This document shows, piece by piece, positions 33,491 through 43,874 of a stretch of 64,000 nt of DNA (positions are counted from its first letter, which is position 1; every line of letters starts with the position of its first letter). Source of the DNA: Pedobacter sp. PF22-3. Lineage in GTDB: Bacteria; Bacteroidota; Bacteroidia; Sphingobacteriales; Sphingobacteriaceae. The notes below the pieces were generated by a model that was given only the letters and a program-made list of their open reading frames with translations, did not search any database and was not told the origin of the DNA. The stretch is from contig NZ_JAPIVP010000004.1 of assembly GCF_026239555.1 (NCBI RefSeq), positions 248,001 to 312,000 on the forward strand, given 5' to 3'. The position numbers and the translations under genes are program-made.

Positions 33491-34024
33491 ATGAAATTTC
33501 TCAAAATCTTTTTAAGCATTATTGCCGCACTCGTAGTAATCATTATTGCAGGTAGTTTTTTTCTGCCAAAAAGCTACTCCGTAAATCGGACTATAACCAT
33601 TCTTGGCCCAGACAGTACCATTTATAAAAACATTGCCGATTATCATGAATTCTACAAGTGGAATGCCTGGTCTAAAATGGATCCAAAGGCCAAAATAACC
33701 ATTACCGGTACTGTTGCTCAGCCTGGTCACTTGTACCAATGGAATGGAGAAAAAAGTGGTACCGGACAAATGCTGATCAATAAGGTAGAGGTAAATAAGA
33801 TGGTTGATATGGAGCTAAAGTTCATCAAACCTATGGAAAGTATAGCAGATACCCGTTTCGACATAGAAAAAGCCGGAAACGGAAATAAAGTAACCTGGAC
33901 CATGAGCGGAGAAAGCAAAGGAATAATCAATAAGTGGTTTGGCTTATTTATGGATAAAATGATTGGCAAAGATTTTGAAGACGGATTAAAATCCTTGAAA
34001 GAAAAATCAGAGAAAGGGAATTAG
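33491..34024 (+). CDS. SRPBCC/polyketide cyclase-like protein with an N-terminal membrane anchor
   Basis: The start MKFLKIFLSIIAALVVII at 33491 gives 177 residues: one N-terminal membrane segment (3-22), then an SRPBCC helix-grip domain (VNRTITILGPDSTIYKNIADYHEFYKWNAWSKMD, HLYQWNGEKSGTGQM, and a long C-terminal helix). A longer frame begins at 33440, but those residues lie over the probable promoter region. SRPBCC domains bind hydrophobic ligands; the function here is unknown. Confidence 0.8.
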   Translation: MKFLKIFLSIIAALVVIIIAGSFFLPKSYSVNRTITILGPDSTIYKNIADYHEFYKWNAWSKMDPKAKITITGTVAQPGHLYQWNGEKSGTGQMLINKVEVNKMVDMELKFIKPMESIADTRFDIEKAGNGNKVTWTMSGESKGIINKWFGLFMDKMIGKDFEDGLKSLKEKSEKGN

Positions 34025-34348
34025 AAATTTGCCACGGAAGTACAGAAAACACGGCGTATTTTTGAAGCTCAGCAAAGCTAAATCTGCTTTGATAGATCTC
34101 TCCGTTATGCTTCGGTTCAGATGAACGTCCGTATTGTAAAAACTTTGCGCACTCTGTATCTTCACTCTCTTATCTTTGGGTTAAAAAAAGAATAATAATA
34201 TTCCTAAACTCTCAAAGAGAGGCTTTTTGTTATTTCAATGAAACTCATCAAACAATTATGTCGGCTTTGGGTTAAAAAACTATTAAAAGTCGTCTAAGCA
34301 TCAATTAATATTTTGTAATTTCCTACTTTTTAGATTACTTGCCAGCAA
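34025..34348. other. Gap of 324 bp without a gene
   Basis: Holds two repeat scraps: GCCACGGAAGTACAG...AACACGG at 34030-34053 and a partial AGATCTCTCC...TTCAGATGAACG end near 34098-34128. TTTGGGTTAAAAAA occurs twice (about 34176 and 34267), and a weak CTCTC/GAGAG hairpin before CTTTTTG is at about 34209. The promoter of the response regulator must lie here but I cannot place it. Confidence 0.5.
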
Positions 34349-35026
34349 ATGAATTTATTACTTGTAGAAGATGAACCAAGTGTTGTATCTGTAATTTCGA
34401 GAGGTTTAGCAGATGAGGGATTTACCGTAAGTATTTCTCCTGATGGTTTAATCGGAAAACAGATGGCATTAGAAAATCAGTTCGACCTGATTATTCTTGA
34501 TATCATGCTACCTGGAATAAACGGATTGGAACTCTGCAAAATCATTAAGGAACAAAAGCCAAATACGCCTATTATTATGCTTACGGCTTTGGGCACCACC
34601 GAAAATGTGGTAAACGGGTTGGATAATGGCGCAGATGATTATTTAATAAAGCCGTTTAAATTTGCTGAACTTTTTGCAAGGATCAGAATGCTCCTGAGGC
34701 GATATCATGGGGCAGTTTCTCAAGATCAGATTATTTCTATAGGCGACCTGCAAATTAATTTAAGTGCAAAAACCGTAAAACGAAATCAACAGGAAATCGT
34801 ACTTACGGCAACAGAGTATCGGCTACTGGAATACATGGCCAAAAACAAATCTAAAATTTTATCGCGGATAGACATTTTAGAAAACGTTTGGGACATTGAT
34901 TTTAACCTGGGCACCAATGTGGTTGATGTTTACGTTAACTATCTTCGCAAAAAAATAGATAAAAATGCCGATCAAAAGCTTATCCATACTGCAGTAGGCT
35001 TAGGTTATATATTGAAGGAAAAATAA
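34349..35026 (+). CDS. OmpR/PhoB-type response regulator
   Basis: The protein has 225 residues. The receiver domain has the acidic pair Glu7/Asp8, phospho-acceptor Asp51 in LIILDIMLPG, the switch Thr in IIMLTALG and the conserved Lys in DYLIKPF. The C-terminal winged helix (LTATEYRLLEYMAKNKSKILSR...NVVDVYVNYLRKKID) binds DNA. The stop is directly followed by the kinase start, so the two form a two-component system. The 11-bp repeated operator at 36714, upstream of the UspA-bestrophin pair, is a good candidate target (inference). Confidence 0.93.
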   Translation: MNLLLVEDEPSVVSVISRGLADEGFTVSISPDGLIGKQMALENQFDLIILDIMLPGINGLELCKIIKEQKPNTPIIMLTALGTTENVVNGLDNGADDYLIKPFKFAELFARIRMLLRRYHGAVSQDQIISIGDLQINLSAKTVKRNQQEIVLTATEYRLLEYMAKNKSKILSRIDILENVWDIDFNLGTNVVDVYVNYLRKKIDKNADQKLIHTAVGLGYILKEK

Positions 35027-36379
35027 ATGGAGATAGCCAAGAAAATCACTTTACTCTTTGCCATTTTATCGGCAGTTATTATCTCCTTATTAAGTGGTTT
35101 TGTTTGGTATTTCTCTAACGAATTCGCCTTCGAAGATTTTTATAAACGTTTAGAAGCAAGGGTTAATATTGCTGCTCAGATTAAACTTTACGAAGATGAT
35201 AACAATATGGTTTATGCGAAAATGCGCAACAGATACCTGGAGCGCCTCCCATCTGAAAAAGAATACATCATTGAAGCAGGCAAACCAACCAATAAATTAG
35301 ACCGTGAATTACCCGAAAGTTTCTTTAATCGGATACGTGCCGGTTACGTAGCCCGCTATCGTACAGAGAATCACTTTTATGCCGGCAAATTCTTTAAAAA
35401 TTCAAATGCAGGATACATTGTCATCGTTTCTGCAAACGATCCTGTTGGCTTCCGCGAGTTAAAAGACCTGCAAAGAATTTTGGTTATAGGCTTTTTTCTT
35501 TCTGTAATATTGTCATTTGTGGTGGGGTGGAAATTTTCCAATTACATGTTAATGCCACTTCGAAATATCATTAAAAGTGTAAAAAGAATAAAAGCCGAAA
35601 ATTTACACTTAAGGTTAGATGTTAAAAAAGGAAATGATGAAATGTCGCAATTGGCCCAAACCTTTAACAACATGCTCAACCGCTTGGAAACGGCTTTCGA
35701 GACGCAGAATAATTTTATCAGCAATGCCTCACATGAACTGAGAACACCTTTAACCATTATTAGCGGGGAGGTTGAGCTGGCCATGAAAGACATAGCAGAT
35801 ACGGCCAAACAGGAAAAAGCATTATCAAAGATTAAAGATGAAGCAGAAAGATTAGAACATATCTTAACCAGTTTATTGGGTTTGGCGCAATCGGGTTTCA
35901 ATGGGAAAAATCAACCTTGGGAAGAAGTGCGGATGGACGAATTGTTATGGGAAATTAAAGATTCGGTAAACCAGGTACATCCCAACAGTAAAATAGAGAT
36001 CGATTTCAGTAAACTTCCAGATGATGATGAACTACTTTCACTTCGGGTAAATAAAAATCTAATTAAACTGGCCATTAGTAACATTGTAAACAATGCCTGC
36101 AAATATTCTAATGAAAATTTGGTAAGCATTAGTATAGAAAGTAATGCCAATATGCTATCTATCTCAGTAACCGATAGAGGTATTGGCATCCCACAAACCG
36201 ATATCCAGCACATATTTGAGCCTTTCTACAGGGCATCGAATACTAATGACTTTAAAGGATATGGGGTTGGTTTACCACTATCCTTAAATATTATCCGTTT
36301 GCACAGGGGTAGTATTGCCATTAAATCGCAAGAAGGAGTTGGAACAGAAATTAAAGTTTTGTTACCTACGAAACTTTAA
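35027..36379 (+). CDS. Sensor histidine kinase
   Basis: The 450-residue kinase has two membrane segments (about 7-29 and 150-171) enclosing a periplasmic sensor of about 120 residues without a known domain, then HAMP (YMLMPLRNIIKSVKRIKAE), the HisKA dimer with phospho-acceptor His236 in SNASHELRTPLT, and the HATPase domain with N box (ISNIVNNACKYS), DRGIGIP and GYGVGLPLS. The first base of ATG directly follows the response regulator stop, so they are coupled. The signal is unknown. Confidence 0.93.
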   Translation: MEIAKKITLLFAILSAVIISLLSGFVWYFSNEFAFEDFYKRLEARVNIAAQIKLYEDDNNMVYAKMRNRYLERLPSEKEYIIEAGKPTNKLDRELPESFFNRIRAGYVARYRTENHFYAGKFFKNSNAGYIVIVSANDPVGFRELKDLQRILVIGFFLSVILSFVVGWKFSNYMLMPLRNIIKSVKRIKAENLHLRLDVKKGNDEMSQLAQTFNNMLNRLETAFETQNNFISNASHELRTPLTIISGEVELAMKDIADTAKQEKALSKIKDEAERLEHILTSLLGLAQSGFNGKNQPWEEVRMDELLWEIKDSVNQVHPNSKIEIDFSKLPDDDELLSLRVNKNLIKLAISNIVNNACKYSNENLVSISIESNANMLSISVTDRGIGIPQTDIQHIFEPFYRASNTNDFKGYGVGLPLSLNIIRLHRGSIAIKSQEGVGTEIKVLLPTKL

Positions 36380-36380
36380 T

Positions 36381-36478
36381 TTGATCATTGGTTCATTAGC
36401 CATTAGTTCATCGGCAAATACAAACCGCTAATGGCAAACTTTAAATTGGTTCATTGGTCTTCGTCATTGGTTGATTAA
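36381..36478. repeat. ATTGGTTCATTAG word repeat
   Basis: Several copies of CATTGGTTCATTAG/ATTGGTTCATTGG-type words in direct order with one reversed GCTAATGGC, directly after the kinase stop. The whole 36380-36811 gap holds no gene. Confidence 0.45.
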
Positions 36479-36515
36479 TCCATGGAATTAATCGTCAACA
36501 GTAATTCCTGCGCAA

Positions 36516-36602
36516 CGTCCTCCTGAACTTGCTTCAGGATCTAATTTAGATAATCCCCTTAGCGTCCCGTTAAAAAAGATGCTCATTGCATTCAGTATGA
36601 CA
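36516..36602. repeat. Degenerate CGTC-TGAC palindrome, P8
   Basis: CGTCCTCCTGAACTTGCTTC then CAGGATC, and on the right GATGCTCATTGCATTCAG then TATGAC; a worn relative of P2/P6. Confidence 0.5.
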
Positions 36603-36713
36603 GCTTGTTAAAAGAAAAGTATTTAGACCTCCCACCAATAAAACAATTTAACATTGCCAACAACAATTAACCGATTTAAATAGTCAACCAAAAAAAAATT
36701 CCAAAAAGGAGTA

Positions 36714-36757
36714 CATTCTAATCTCATTCTAATCTCGCTCTTATTTCACTATAATAA
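36714..36757 (+). promoter_or_regulatory. Tandem 11-bp operator-like array upstream of the UspA-bestrophin genes
   Basis: Four 11-bp units in head-to-tail order: CATTCTAATCT, CATTCTAATCT, CGCTCTTATTT, CACTATAATAA. The first two are identical; the others keep C at position 1 and the T/A-rich second half. OmpR/PhoB-type regulators bind direct repeats spaced by one 11-bp helical turn, and such a regulator is encoded 1.7 kb upstream. The array ends 54 bp before the ATG of the UspA-like gene. Confidence 0.6.
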
Positions 36758-36811
36758 CATCAGGCTAAACTTGTATAAATAATATTTCATTCATTTAAAC
36801 AAGATATAGAG

Positions 36812-37309
36812 ATGAAAACAGTATTAATTCCAACGGACTTTAAATTAGAAAGTATTAAAATTATTGATGCGCTTGTTCAACATCAGAAAAATGAAATATT
36901 AAATATCATTTTTGTACATGCCTTTAAATTATCTGATTCCATAACTGACATGTTAATGTTGAGTCGCCGCAGCCGTGATTACGAAAATGTTAGCGACGAA
37001 TTTTACCAGCAAATCAATCAAGCCAAGGAAAAGTATCCTACACAGATCAATGCCATTGGGATTGAATATTTTTATGGAAGTACAGTAGCGGCTTTTAAAA
37101 ATTTTATTGAAGCTTTTGATGTAGAATGTATTGCTTACCTAAAGGGATATAACTTTACTCCTATCAACAAATATAGTATCGATCCTAAAATATTGACAGA
37201 ACGCGCAGGTTGTGAAGTGATTTTGCTAAACACCCTGACCATTCATACCAATGAAAATTTAATCGACACAAAAATACACGAAACGCAGCTGCAAGAAGCA
37301 AATTCTTAA
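36812..37309 (+). CDS. UspA-like protein
   Basis: The protein has 165 residues. MKTVLIPTDFKLESIKIIDALV is the start of a universal stress protein fold, and IIFVHAFKLSDS the second strand. The ATP-binding GxxGxxGxxS motif of ATP-type Usp proteins is missing; the corresponding region reads CEVILLNTLTIH. It is probably a degenerate single-domain UspA-like protein in the cytoplasm. It precedes the bestrophin gene by 24 bp and both lie downstream of the 11-bp operator array. Confidence 0.65.
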   Translation: MKTVLIPTDFKLESIKIIDALVQHQKNEILNIIFVHAFKLSDSITDMLMLSRRSRDYENVSDEFYQQINQAKEKYPTQINAIGIEYFYGSTVAAFKNFIEAFDVECIAYLKGYNFTPINKYSIDPKILTERAGCEVILLNTLTIHTNENLIDTKIHETQLQEANS

Positions 37310-37333
37310 TTACCACCTTTTAAATTTCATATT

Positions 37334-38260
37334 ATGCTATTACGAAATAATATTCCGCTCACTTATATATTCGGAAAGATCAAAAAAGAACTCCTGTTTG
37401 TTATTGGTTACTCTATAGGTATTGTGATATTGTACGAGAACTTTCACGTTACCCGTATTTCTATTCCAGTTGCAGTACCCGCCTTATTAGGAACAATCAT
37501 TTCCCTTCTATTGGCATTTCGCTCTAACCAGGCCTATGATAGATGGTGGGAAGCAAGGATTCTGTGGGGTGCCATCGTTAACGATTCGAGAACTGTGTCG
37601 CGCCAGATCTTATCCTTCGTAGAAAACCCATATGGATTAGACGAAATTGAGGCATTTAAGGCCAGATTTATTAAAAGGCAAATTGCCTGGTGTTATGCCT
37701 TGAGTCAGGCATTGCGGGGTTTTAATCCACGAAAAGGCTTGGAAGAATACCTTTCAGCAGAAGAATTCGAGTTCATCAAGAAACGTAAGAATGTAACGGC
37801 AACCATATTGGAATTACACGCTATGGATTTAAAAAAGGCATTACTGGAAGGTTGGATCAATAAATACCAACAGATAGAAATAGACAAAACGATAACGGGC
37901 TTATGTAACCATATGGGCGGATCGGAAAGAATTAAAAATACCGTTTTCCCGGTAACCTATAGCAAGTATATCAACATGTCTATCCATTTATTCATTGTAT
38001 TGTTGCCTTTTGGGTTGATCGAATACTTCGGTTACATGGAAATTCCGTTGGTGGTTGCTATAGCAGCATTCTTTTTACTGGTAGAGAAAATGGCGGTTCA
38101 TCTTCAGGATCCTTTTGAGAATAAGCCTACAGATACCCCAACTACAACCATCTGCAGAACTATTGAACGCGATCTTTGCCAGATGTTAGACGATAATAAA
38201 ATTTACGAGGACAAGCCTCAAACCGAATTGGCCCAAGTGGGATCGTATTACATTTTGTAA
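37334..38260 (+). CDS. Bestrophin family ion channel protein
   Basis: The 308-residue protein has four membrane segments (about 20-40, 42-64, 215-235 and 237-257). LLAFRSNQAYDRWWEARILWGAIVNDSRT is the bestrophin hallmark, and LVEKMAVHLQDPFENKPTDTP is the conserved cytoplasmic acidic loop that binds calcium in eukaryotic members. Bacterial homologues form pentameric channels, mostly cation-selective in the one studied structurally (Klebsiella). Pairing with a UspA-like gene and a two-component system suggests a regulated stress response (inference). Confidence 0.88.
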   Translation: MLLRNNIPLTYIFGKIKKELLFVIGYSIGIVILYENFHVTRISIPVAVPALLGTIISLLLAFRSNQAYDRWWEARILWGAIVNDSRTVSRQILSFVENPYGLDEIEAFKARFIKRQIAWCYALSQALRGFNPRKGLEEYLSAEEFEFIKKRKNVTATILELHAMDLKKALLEGWINKYQQIEIDKTITGLCNHMGGSERIKNTVFPVTYSKYINMSIHLFIVLLPFGLIEYFGYMEIPLVVAIAAFFLLVEKMAVHLQDPFENKPTDTPTTTICRTIERDLCQMLDDNKIYEDKPQTELAQVGSYYIL

Positions 38261-38363
38261 CCGCCACAAAGCCTAAAGATAAGTCTCTTTACTGAGATGG
38301 TTAGTTAAGCGCAATGGCTTGCTCTTTGGATAAAGTGTGACCATTTGCCATAGTGTATAATAT

Positions 38364-38394
38364 AAAGCCATTCAAACGTGAATGGCTTTTTTTG
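38364..38394 (+). terminator. Terminator of the UspA-bestrophin unit
   Basis: AAAGCCATTCAAACGTGAATGGCTTT and a T run, about 104 bp after the bestrophin stop. Confidence 0.8.
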
Positions 38395-38478
38395 TTACCA
38401 TCTGACGTACGATTAACCTGAGTTCGATTAATGTTTAAAATTTAATGTACTTTATTAGTACGAATTGGCTAGCCGTTT

Positions 38479-38620
38479 CGTCATGATGATCCGATAGGTA
38501 TCGGATTTATTTTACAAGTGGAAGTAGTATTTTTAATTGTCTTGTAGCTACTACGTGGTCAGCATCTTTCCCTGTTAAACCGACTTGTTATAAAGACCCT
38601 GAAACAAGTTCAGGGTAACG
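38479..38620. repeat. CGTCAT...GTAACG repeat with nested insert, P9
   Basis: Outer arms as in P1/P3 (with CCGATAGGTATCGG) and CCCTGAAACAAGTTCAGGG. The left arm is interrupted at 38513-38558 by a 46-bp insert which in reverse reads CCACGTAGTAGC, TACAAG, ..., CTTGTA. The rest of 38261-38846 shows no gene. Confidence 0.7.
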
Positions 38621-38776
38621 ACCGTTCATGCAAAGCGCAAATGACCCGAATTAAAGCACATTATTAATCGAACTCAGGTTATTAGATAATATGAAAAATT
38701 CCATGCAGTTCAAAATGTAAAATCTTAAACCTCTATCGCCTCTAACATCAGTTAGATACAACTGACGCCGCCAGGA

Positions 38777-38813
38777 ACAAAAAACCCTCCCCAAGTTTAA
38801 CTTGAAGAGGGTT
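38777..38813 (-). terminator. Terminator of gyrB
   Basis: Minus-strand GAACCCTCTTCAAG...CTTGGGGAGGGTT followed by TTTTTG. Confidence 0.85.
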
Positions 38814-38846
38814 CGTATATTAAATTTCTCTTAAAGAATCTAATGC

Positions 38847-40808
<1,962 letters not shown>

Positions 40809-40829
40809 TTAATTAAAAACAATAAGTAT

Positions 40830-40837
40830 CAAAAATA
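40830..40837 (-). promoter_or_regulatory. Possible -7 element of gyrB
   Basis: Minus-strand TATTTTTG matches TAnnTTTG and lies 24 bp before the gyrB ATG. TTTAAG about 20 bp further upstream is a weak -33. Confidence 0.45.
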
Positions 40838-40863
40838 CGGAAATTTTGCCACTTAAACTAATA

Positions 40864-40872
40864 TGTGGATAA
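40864..40872 (-). other. Perfect DnaA-box 9-mer upstream of gyrB
   Basis: The minus strand reads TTATCCACA. It is a single box, about 27 bp upstream of the -7 element; I see no cluster that would make it an origin. Confidence 0.35.
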
Positions 40873-40930
40873 TTTTTGAGCTGTTAAGAGATTGACACAA
40901 AAGCCTCTCCAATTGGATTAAAAGGGGTTT

Positions 40931-41090
40931 GGAAAGCAAAACCCGCATTCCAATCCATGTCTCTTCCCGCTTTCCATTACAAGTCGCGCTGAAGAAGCGG
41001 GTGCTTTTCATTTCAATCGGGTTTAGGTGGACAAATTAATGCTAAATATGAACGGATTATTCACCAAACGTTCCTATGGAACTAAAAAAC
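40931..41090 (+). repeat. Long intergenic repeat element, copy F (diverged)
   Basis: Starts GGAAAGCAAAACCCGC, has CTTCCCGCTT and the core TCGGGTTTAGGTGGAC near 41028. The 3' end is not clear. The 964 bp between gyrB and the OmpH-like gene hold this, P10, copy G and a word palindrome, and no gene. Confidence 0.55.
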
Positions 41091-41138
41091 ATTTGTTCTT
41101 CTACAGGCTATCATTGACATATTTAAACAAAAAAGGGT

Positions 41139-41233
41139 CGTCATTGCGAGGCACGAAGCAATCTTAAAGCGCAAGCTGGTAGCGATCGTTGTAAGATTGC
41201 TTCGTCGGCTGAAAAAGCCTTCTCGCAATGACG
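41139..41233. repeat. CGTCATTGCGAGG...CGCAATGACG palindrome, P10
   Basis: Left arm CGTCATTGCGAGGCACGAAG then CAATCTT; right arm AAGATTGCTTCG...TCTCGCAATGACG. Sequences of this type (GTCATTGCGAG) are found in many bacterial genomes (recalled knowledge). Confidence 0.75.
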
Positions 41234-41489
41234 ATCTTTTGCAACCTACCATTTGCCAAAAAAATCTTTCACTAATATTGATTTTATACTATAAATTATC
41301 CCTCAGAATGAAAATGGTTTTTGTTTTCTCCTTAACTAATAGCGTTATCTGTAGTAGCAATTCATAGATTAAAAAAGCATTTACGATTTCACCAAAGAAC
41401 TGTGCCAATCAGACATTTTTTAAAATTAAAAATTGTCTGTCGCCTTTTACGAACGTTTGGTGTTTAAAAATTTGCCATTGCCGCCAAGC

Positions 41490-41600
41490 AGCCCCAAATA
41501 GTTGCACATTCCGCGCCACCTAAACCTGATGGAAGCGGGCATGCAATAAAGTAGACAGCAGGACAAGCAACCGTTTGAAACACAGTCATTGCTTTTCAGG
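41490..41600 (-). repeat. Long intergenic repeat element, copy G (core only)
   Basis: Minus strand has ATCAGGTTTAGGTGGCGC followed by TGTGCAACTATT, matching the core of copies B-D, and upstream GCCCGCTTCC. Ends not recognisable. Confidence 0.5.
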
Positions 41601-41626
41601 TCTATGCTATCCAGATTGAGCGACTG

Positions 41627-41681
41627 GCGTTAGGTGCTTAGCGATGAGCAAATAAAGCGCTTTACGCCCCGCGCCAAACGC
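41627..41681. repeat. GCGTTAGGTGCTTAGCG word palindrome
   Basis: Words GCGTTAGGTGCTTAGCG and, reversed, GCGCTTTACGCC / GCGCCAAACGC; the same family as 22356-22428. Confidence 0.5.
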
Positions 41682-41718
41682 AAAAGTATCCTTGTAGCGC
41701 AATAGGCCTTTCTTTAAA

Positions 41719-41749
41719 TTGCATATCAAAACTAATTTATATAAGTTTG
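41719..41749 (+). promoter_or_regulatory. Promoter of the OmpH-like gene
   Basis: TTG at 41719-41721, 20-bp spacer, TAAGTTTG at 41742-41749, then 20 bp to the ATG at 41770. Full match to the Bacteroidota pattern. Confidence 0.5.
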
Positions 41750-41769
41750 CTAAAATTTATTAAACAAGA

Positions 41770-42369
41770 ATGGAAAGAAGAACCTTTAAAACCTTTGGTT
41801 TACTTGCAACAGCAACTTTGATAACTGCTTTCTCTGCATGCCAGAACAAAGACACTAAAACTACTGAAACTAAAAAAACAGAGGGTACTACTGCACCGGT
41901 TTCTACAACCGAGAAAATTGTGTATGTAAACTCCGACTCGTTACTTACAAAATATGAATACTTCAAAGATCTTAAAGTGAAATTTGAAGGTAAAAGCAAA
42001 AGTGCTCAGGCAGACATGCAGGCTAAAGGTCAGGCCTTTCAAAGAGAGGTGGCACAATACCAACAATCGGCACAAACTTTATCAGCCGATCAGCGTAAAA
42101 GTACTGAAGAGCGTTTAGCACGTAAACAACAAGAGTTACAAACTTACCAACAAAATGCTGGCGGAGCCTTACAGAATGAGCAAGCTGCTGAAAATGAAAA
42201 ACTTTATGATAAAGTAGCGGATTACCTGAAAGGTTATGCAAAAGAAAAAGGTTATAAAATGGTATTAACTTACTCTAAAGGTAACAGTTCTATTTTATTT
42301 GCCGACGAAAGTTTAGATGTTACTTCGGAAGTAATTAAAGGCTTAAACGCAGAATACAGTAAAAAATAA
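41770..42369 (+). CDS. OmpH/Skp-family lipoprotein
   Basis: The protein has 199 residues. A signal peptide ends in a lipobox with Cys24 (ITAFSAC), followed by a Thr/Lys-rich linker. From about residue 50 it is OmpH-like: KIVYVNSDSLLTKYEYFKDL, a long alpha-helical coiled coil (residues 70-150, rich in Gln, Ala and Glu) and VADYLKGYAKEKGYKMVLTYSKGNSSILFAD. Skp of E. coli is a soluble periplasmic chaperone for outer-membrane proteins; here the protein is lipid-anchored. It is monocistronic with its own promoter and terminator. Confidence 0.88.
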   Translation: MERRTFKTFGLLATATLITAFSACQNKDTKTTETKKTEGTTAPVSTTEKIVYVNSDSLLTKYEYFKDLKVKFEGKSKSAQADMQAKGQAFQREVAQYQQSAQTLSADQRKSTEERLARKQQELQTYQQNAGGALQNEQAAENEKLYDKVADYLKGYAKEKGYKMVLTYSKGNSSILFADESLDVTSEVIKGLNAEYSKK

Positions 42370-42390
42370 ACTTAAAGATATTTAAGTATG

Positions 42391-42422
42391 GATGCCCTGA
42401 CAAAATCGGGGCATTTTTTTTG
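42391..42422 (+). terminator. Terminator of the OmpH-like gene
   Basis: ATGCCCTGACAAAATCGGGGCAT followed by a run of eight T. Confidence 0.85.
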
Positions 42423-42471
42423 TGCTCTATTTTTAGATAAGCAGTGAGCTATTAACCCAAATAGAATAAAC

Positions 42472-42948
42472 ATGGAAAAACAACACCAGGAATATATGCA
42501 GATGGCCATTGACCTATCGGTACAGAATGTGAGCGAATGCATTGGCGGACCATTTGGTGCAGTAGTAGTAAAAGATGGTAAACTGATTGCCAAATCGGCC
42601 AACAAAGTAACCTCAACCAACGATCCAACGGCACATGCAGAGGTTTCGGCCATCAGACTGGCCTGTACCGAATTAAATACTTTCGATTTAAGCGGCTGTG
42701 TAATTTATACCAGTTGCGAACCTTGCCCCATGTGTTTAGGTGCCATTTATTGGGCAAAAATTGACACCATTTATTATGCAAATACCAAAGTCGATGCCGA
42801 AGATATTGGTTTTAGCGATAAATTCATTTATGAAGAGCTTGATAAGCCAATGAATAACAGAAGCCTGCCAATAATCCAGCTGATGCGCGATGAAGCCTTA
42901 GCTGCTTTCAAACTATGGGAAACATCGCCAATGCGGATAGAATATTGA
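42472..42948 (+). CDS. Nucleoside/guanine deaminase
   Basis: The 158-residue zinc deaminase has His55 and Glu57 in THAEVSAI and Cys85/Cys88 in SCEPCPMC. AYWAKIDTIYYAN-type text and the C-terminal YEELDKPMNNRSLPIIQLMRDEALAAFKLWE match B. subtilis guanine deaminase GuaD (156 residues), in which the C-terminus swaps between subunits. The likely reaction is guanine to xanthine. tRNA adenosine deaminase TadA is similar but differs in the C-terminal part. It stands alone. Confidence 0.85.
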   Translation: MEKQHQEYMQMAIDLSVQNVSECIGGPFGAVVVKDGKLIAKSANKVTSTNDPTAHAEVSAIRLACTELNTFDLSGCVIYTSCEPCPMCLGAIYWAKIDTIYYANTKVDAEDIGFSDKFIYEELDKPMNNRSLPIIQLMRDEALAAFKLWETSPMRIEY

Positions 42949-43094
42949 AAGTAAAATGCACTGATTTATCAGCATCTGCTACTTTAAATTGAGTGGTTTA
43001 TTTACTTGTTTCTTTTGACACCTAGCTGCCTTAATTTTTCATTTTCAACAAAGCTATTTATGTTAAATTTTTAAGGAATAATTATTGTAGGATA

Positions 43095-43874
43095 ATGAGC
43101 ATGACCTACGAACAAAAAATAAAGGGAGAACTGGATTTCTGGAAGTTTAAAACTTTACAGAAACCATCTCTTTTAAATAAGGTAACCGATAAAGTTCAGA
43201 AGAAAATAAACAGCTACATACCTGATCGGGTTCATGATGCCATAACATCTGCCATAAAACAAATGGTTAAGGCGGTGCTATTTGGTTCAACTTTTACTAC
43301 ATCGAAACCCATTATCGATTTAACTTTGATGCACCGTGAAGCCTTAATTAAGCAAAAAATTGAAAATTATAAAAAAACCGGGGCTGCAGAAGGTGGAATT
43401 ACAGGTGCAGGTGGTTTTTTAATGAGTCTGGCTGATTTCCCTTTATTACTGGGCATAAAAATGAAAATGCTTTTTGATATAGCCGCCGTTTACGGGTATG
43501 ATGTTAAAGATTACCGCGAGCGTTTATACATTTTACACGTTTTTCAACTGGCCTTTTCAAGTAAACAAGAAAGCCAGAGTGTTTTCATCAAAATGCAGGA
43601 TTGGGATGATAAAGCACATCAGTTACCGACTAATATTGATGAATTTGATTGGCTTACCTTCCAACAACAATACCGCGATTATATAGATTTAGCCAAACTT
43701 GCGCAGATGCTTCCTTTTGTAGGTGCAGCAGTTGGTGCCATTGCTAATTATAAACTGATCGAAAAATTGGGCAAAACAGCAATGATGAGTTATAGAATGA
43801 GATATTTTAGTTTGCAATATGCAATTATCAGTTCGCAAGAAACTGAAAACGGTAAATTGAAAACTGGCAACTAA
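43095..43874 (+). CDS. EcsC-family protein
   Basis: The 259-residue protein fits the EcsC family: a long amphipathic N-terminal helix, then GAAEGGITGAGGFLMSLADFPLLLGIKMKMLFDIAAVYGYD (the conserved Gly-rich hydrophobic hairpin), and MLPFVGAAVGAIANYKLIEKLG near the end. Its role is not established outside B. subtilis, where the ecsC locus name comes from. The last 12 codons (ETENGKLKTGN) are made of AACTGAAAAC-type intergenic words, so the true C-terminus was probably extended by repeat invasion. The stop abuts the opposing S4-protein gene. Confidence 0.8.
   Translation: MSMTYEQKIKGELDFWKFKTLQKPSLLNKVTDKVQKKINSYIPDRVHDAITSAIKQMVKAVLFGSTFTTSKPIIDLTLMHREALIKQKIENYKKTGAAEGGITGAGGFLMSLADFPLLLGIKMKMLFDIAAVYGYDVKDYRERLYILHVFQLAFSSKQESQSVFIKMQDWDDKAHQLPTNIDEFDWLTFQQQYRDYIDLAKLAQMLPFVGAAVGAIANYKLIEKLGKTAMMSYRMRYFSLQYAIISSQETENGKLKTGN

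Noticed and set aside
41139..41233. GTCATTGCGAG palindrome as a novel element
   Set aside because: This repeat type is widespread in many bacterial genomes, so it is not new by itself.
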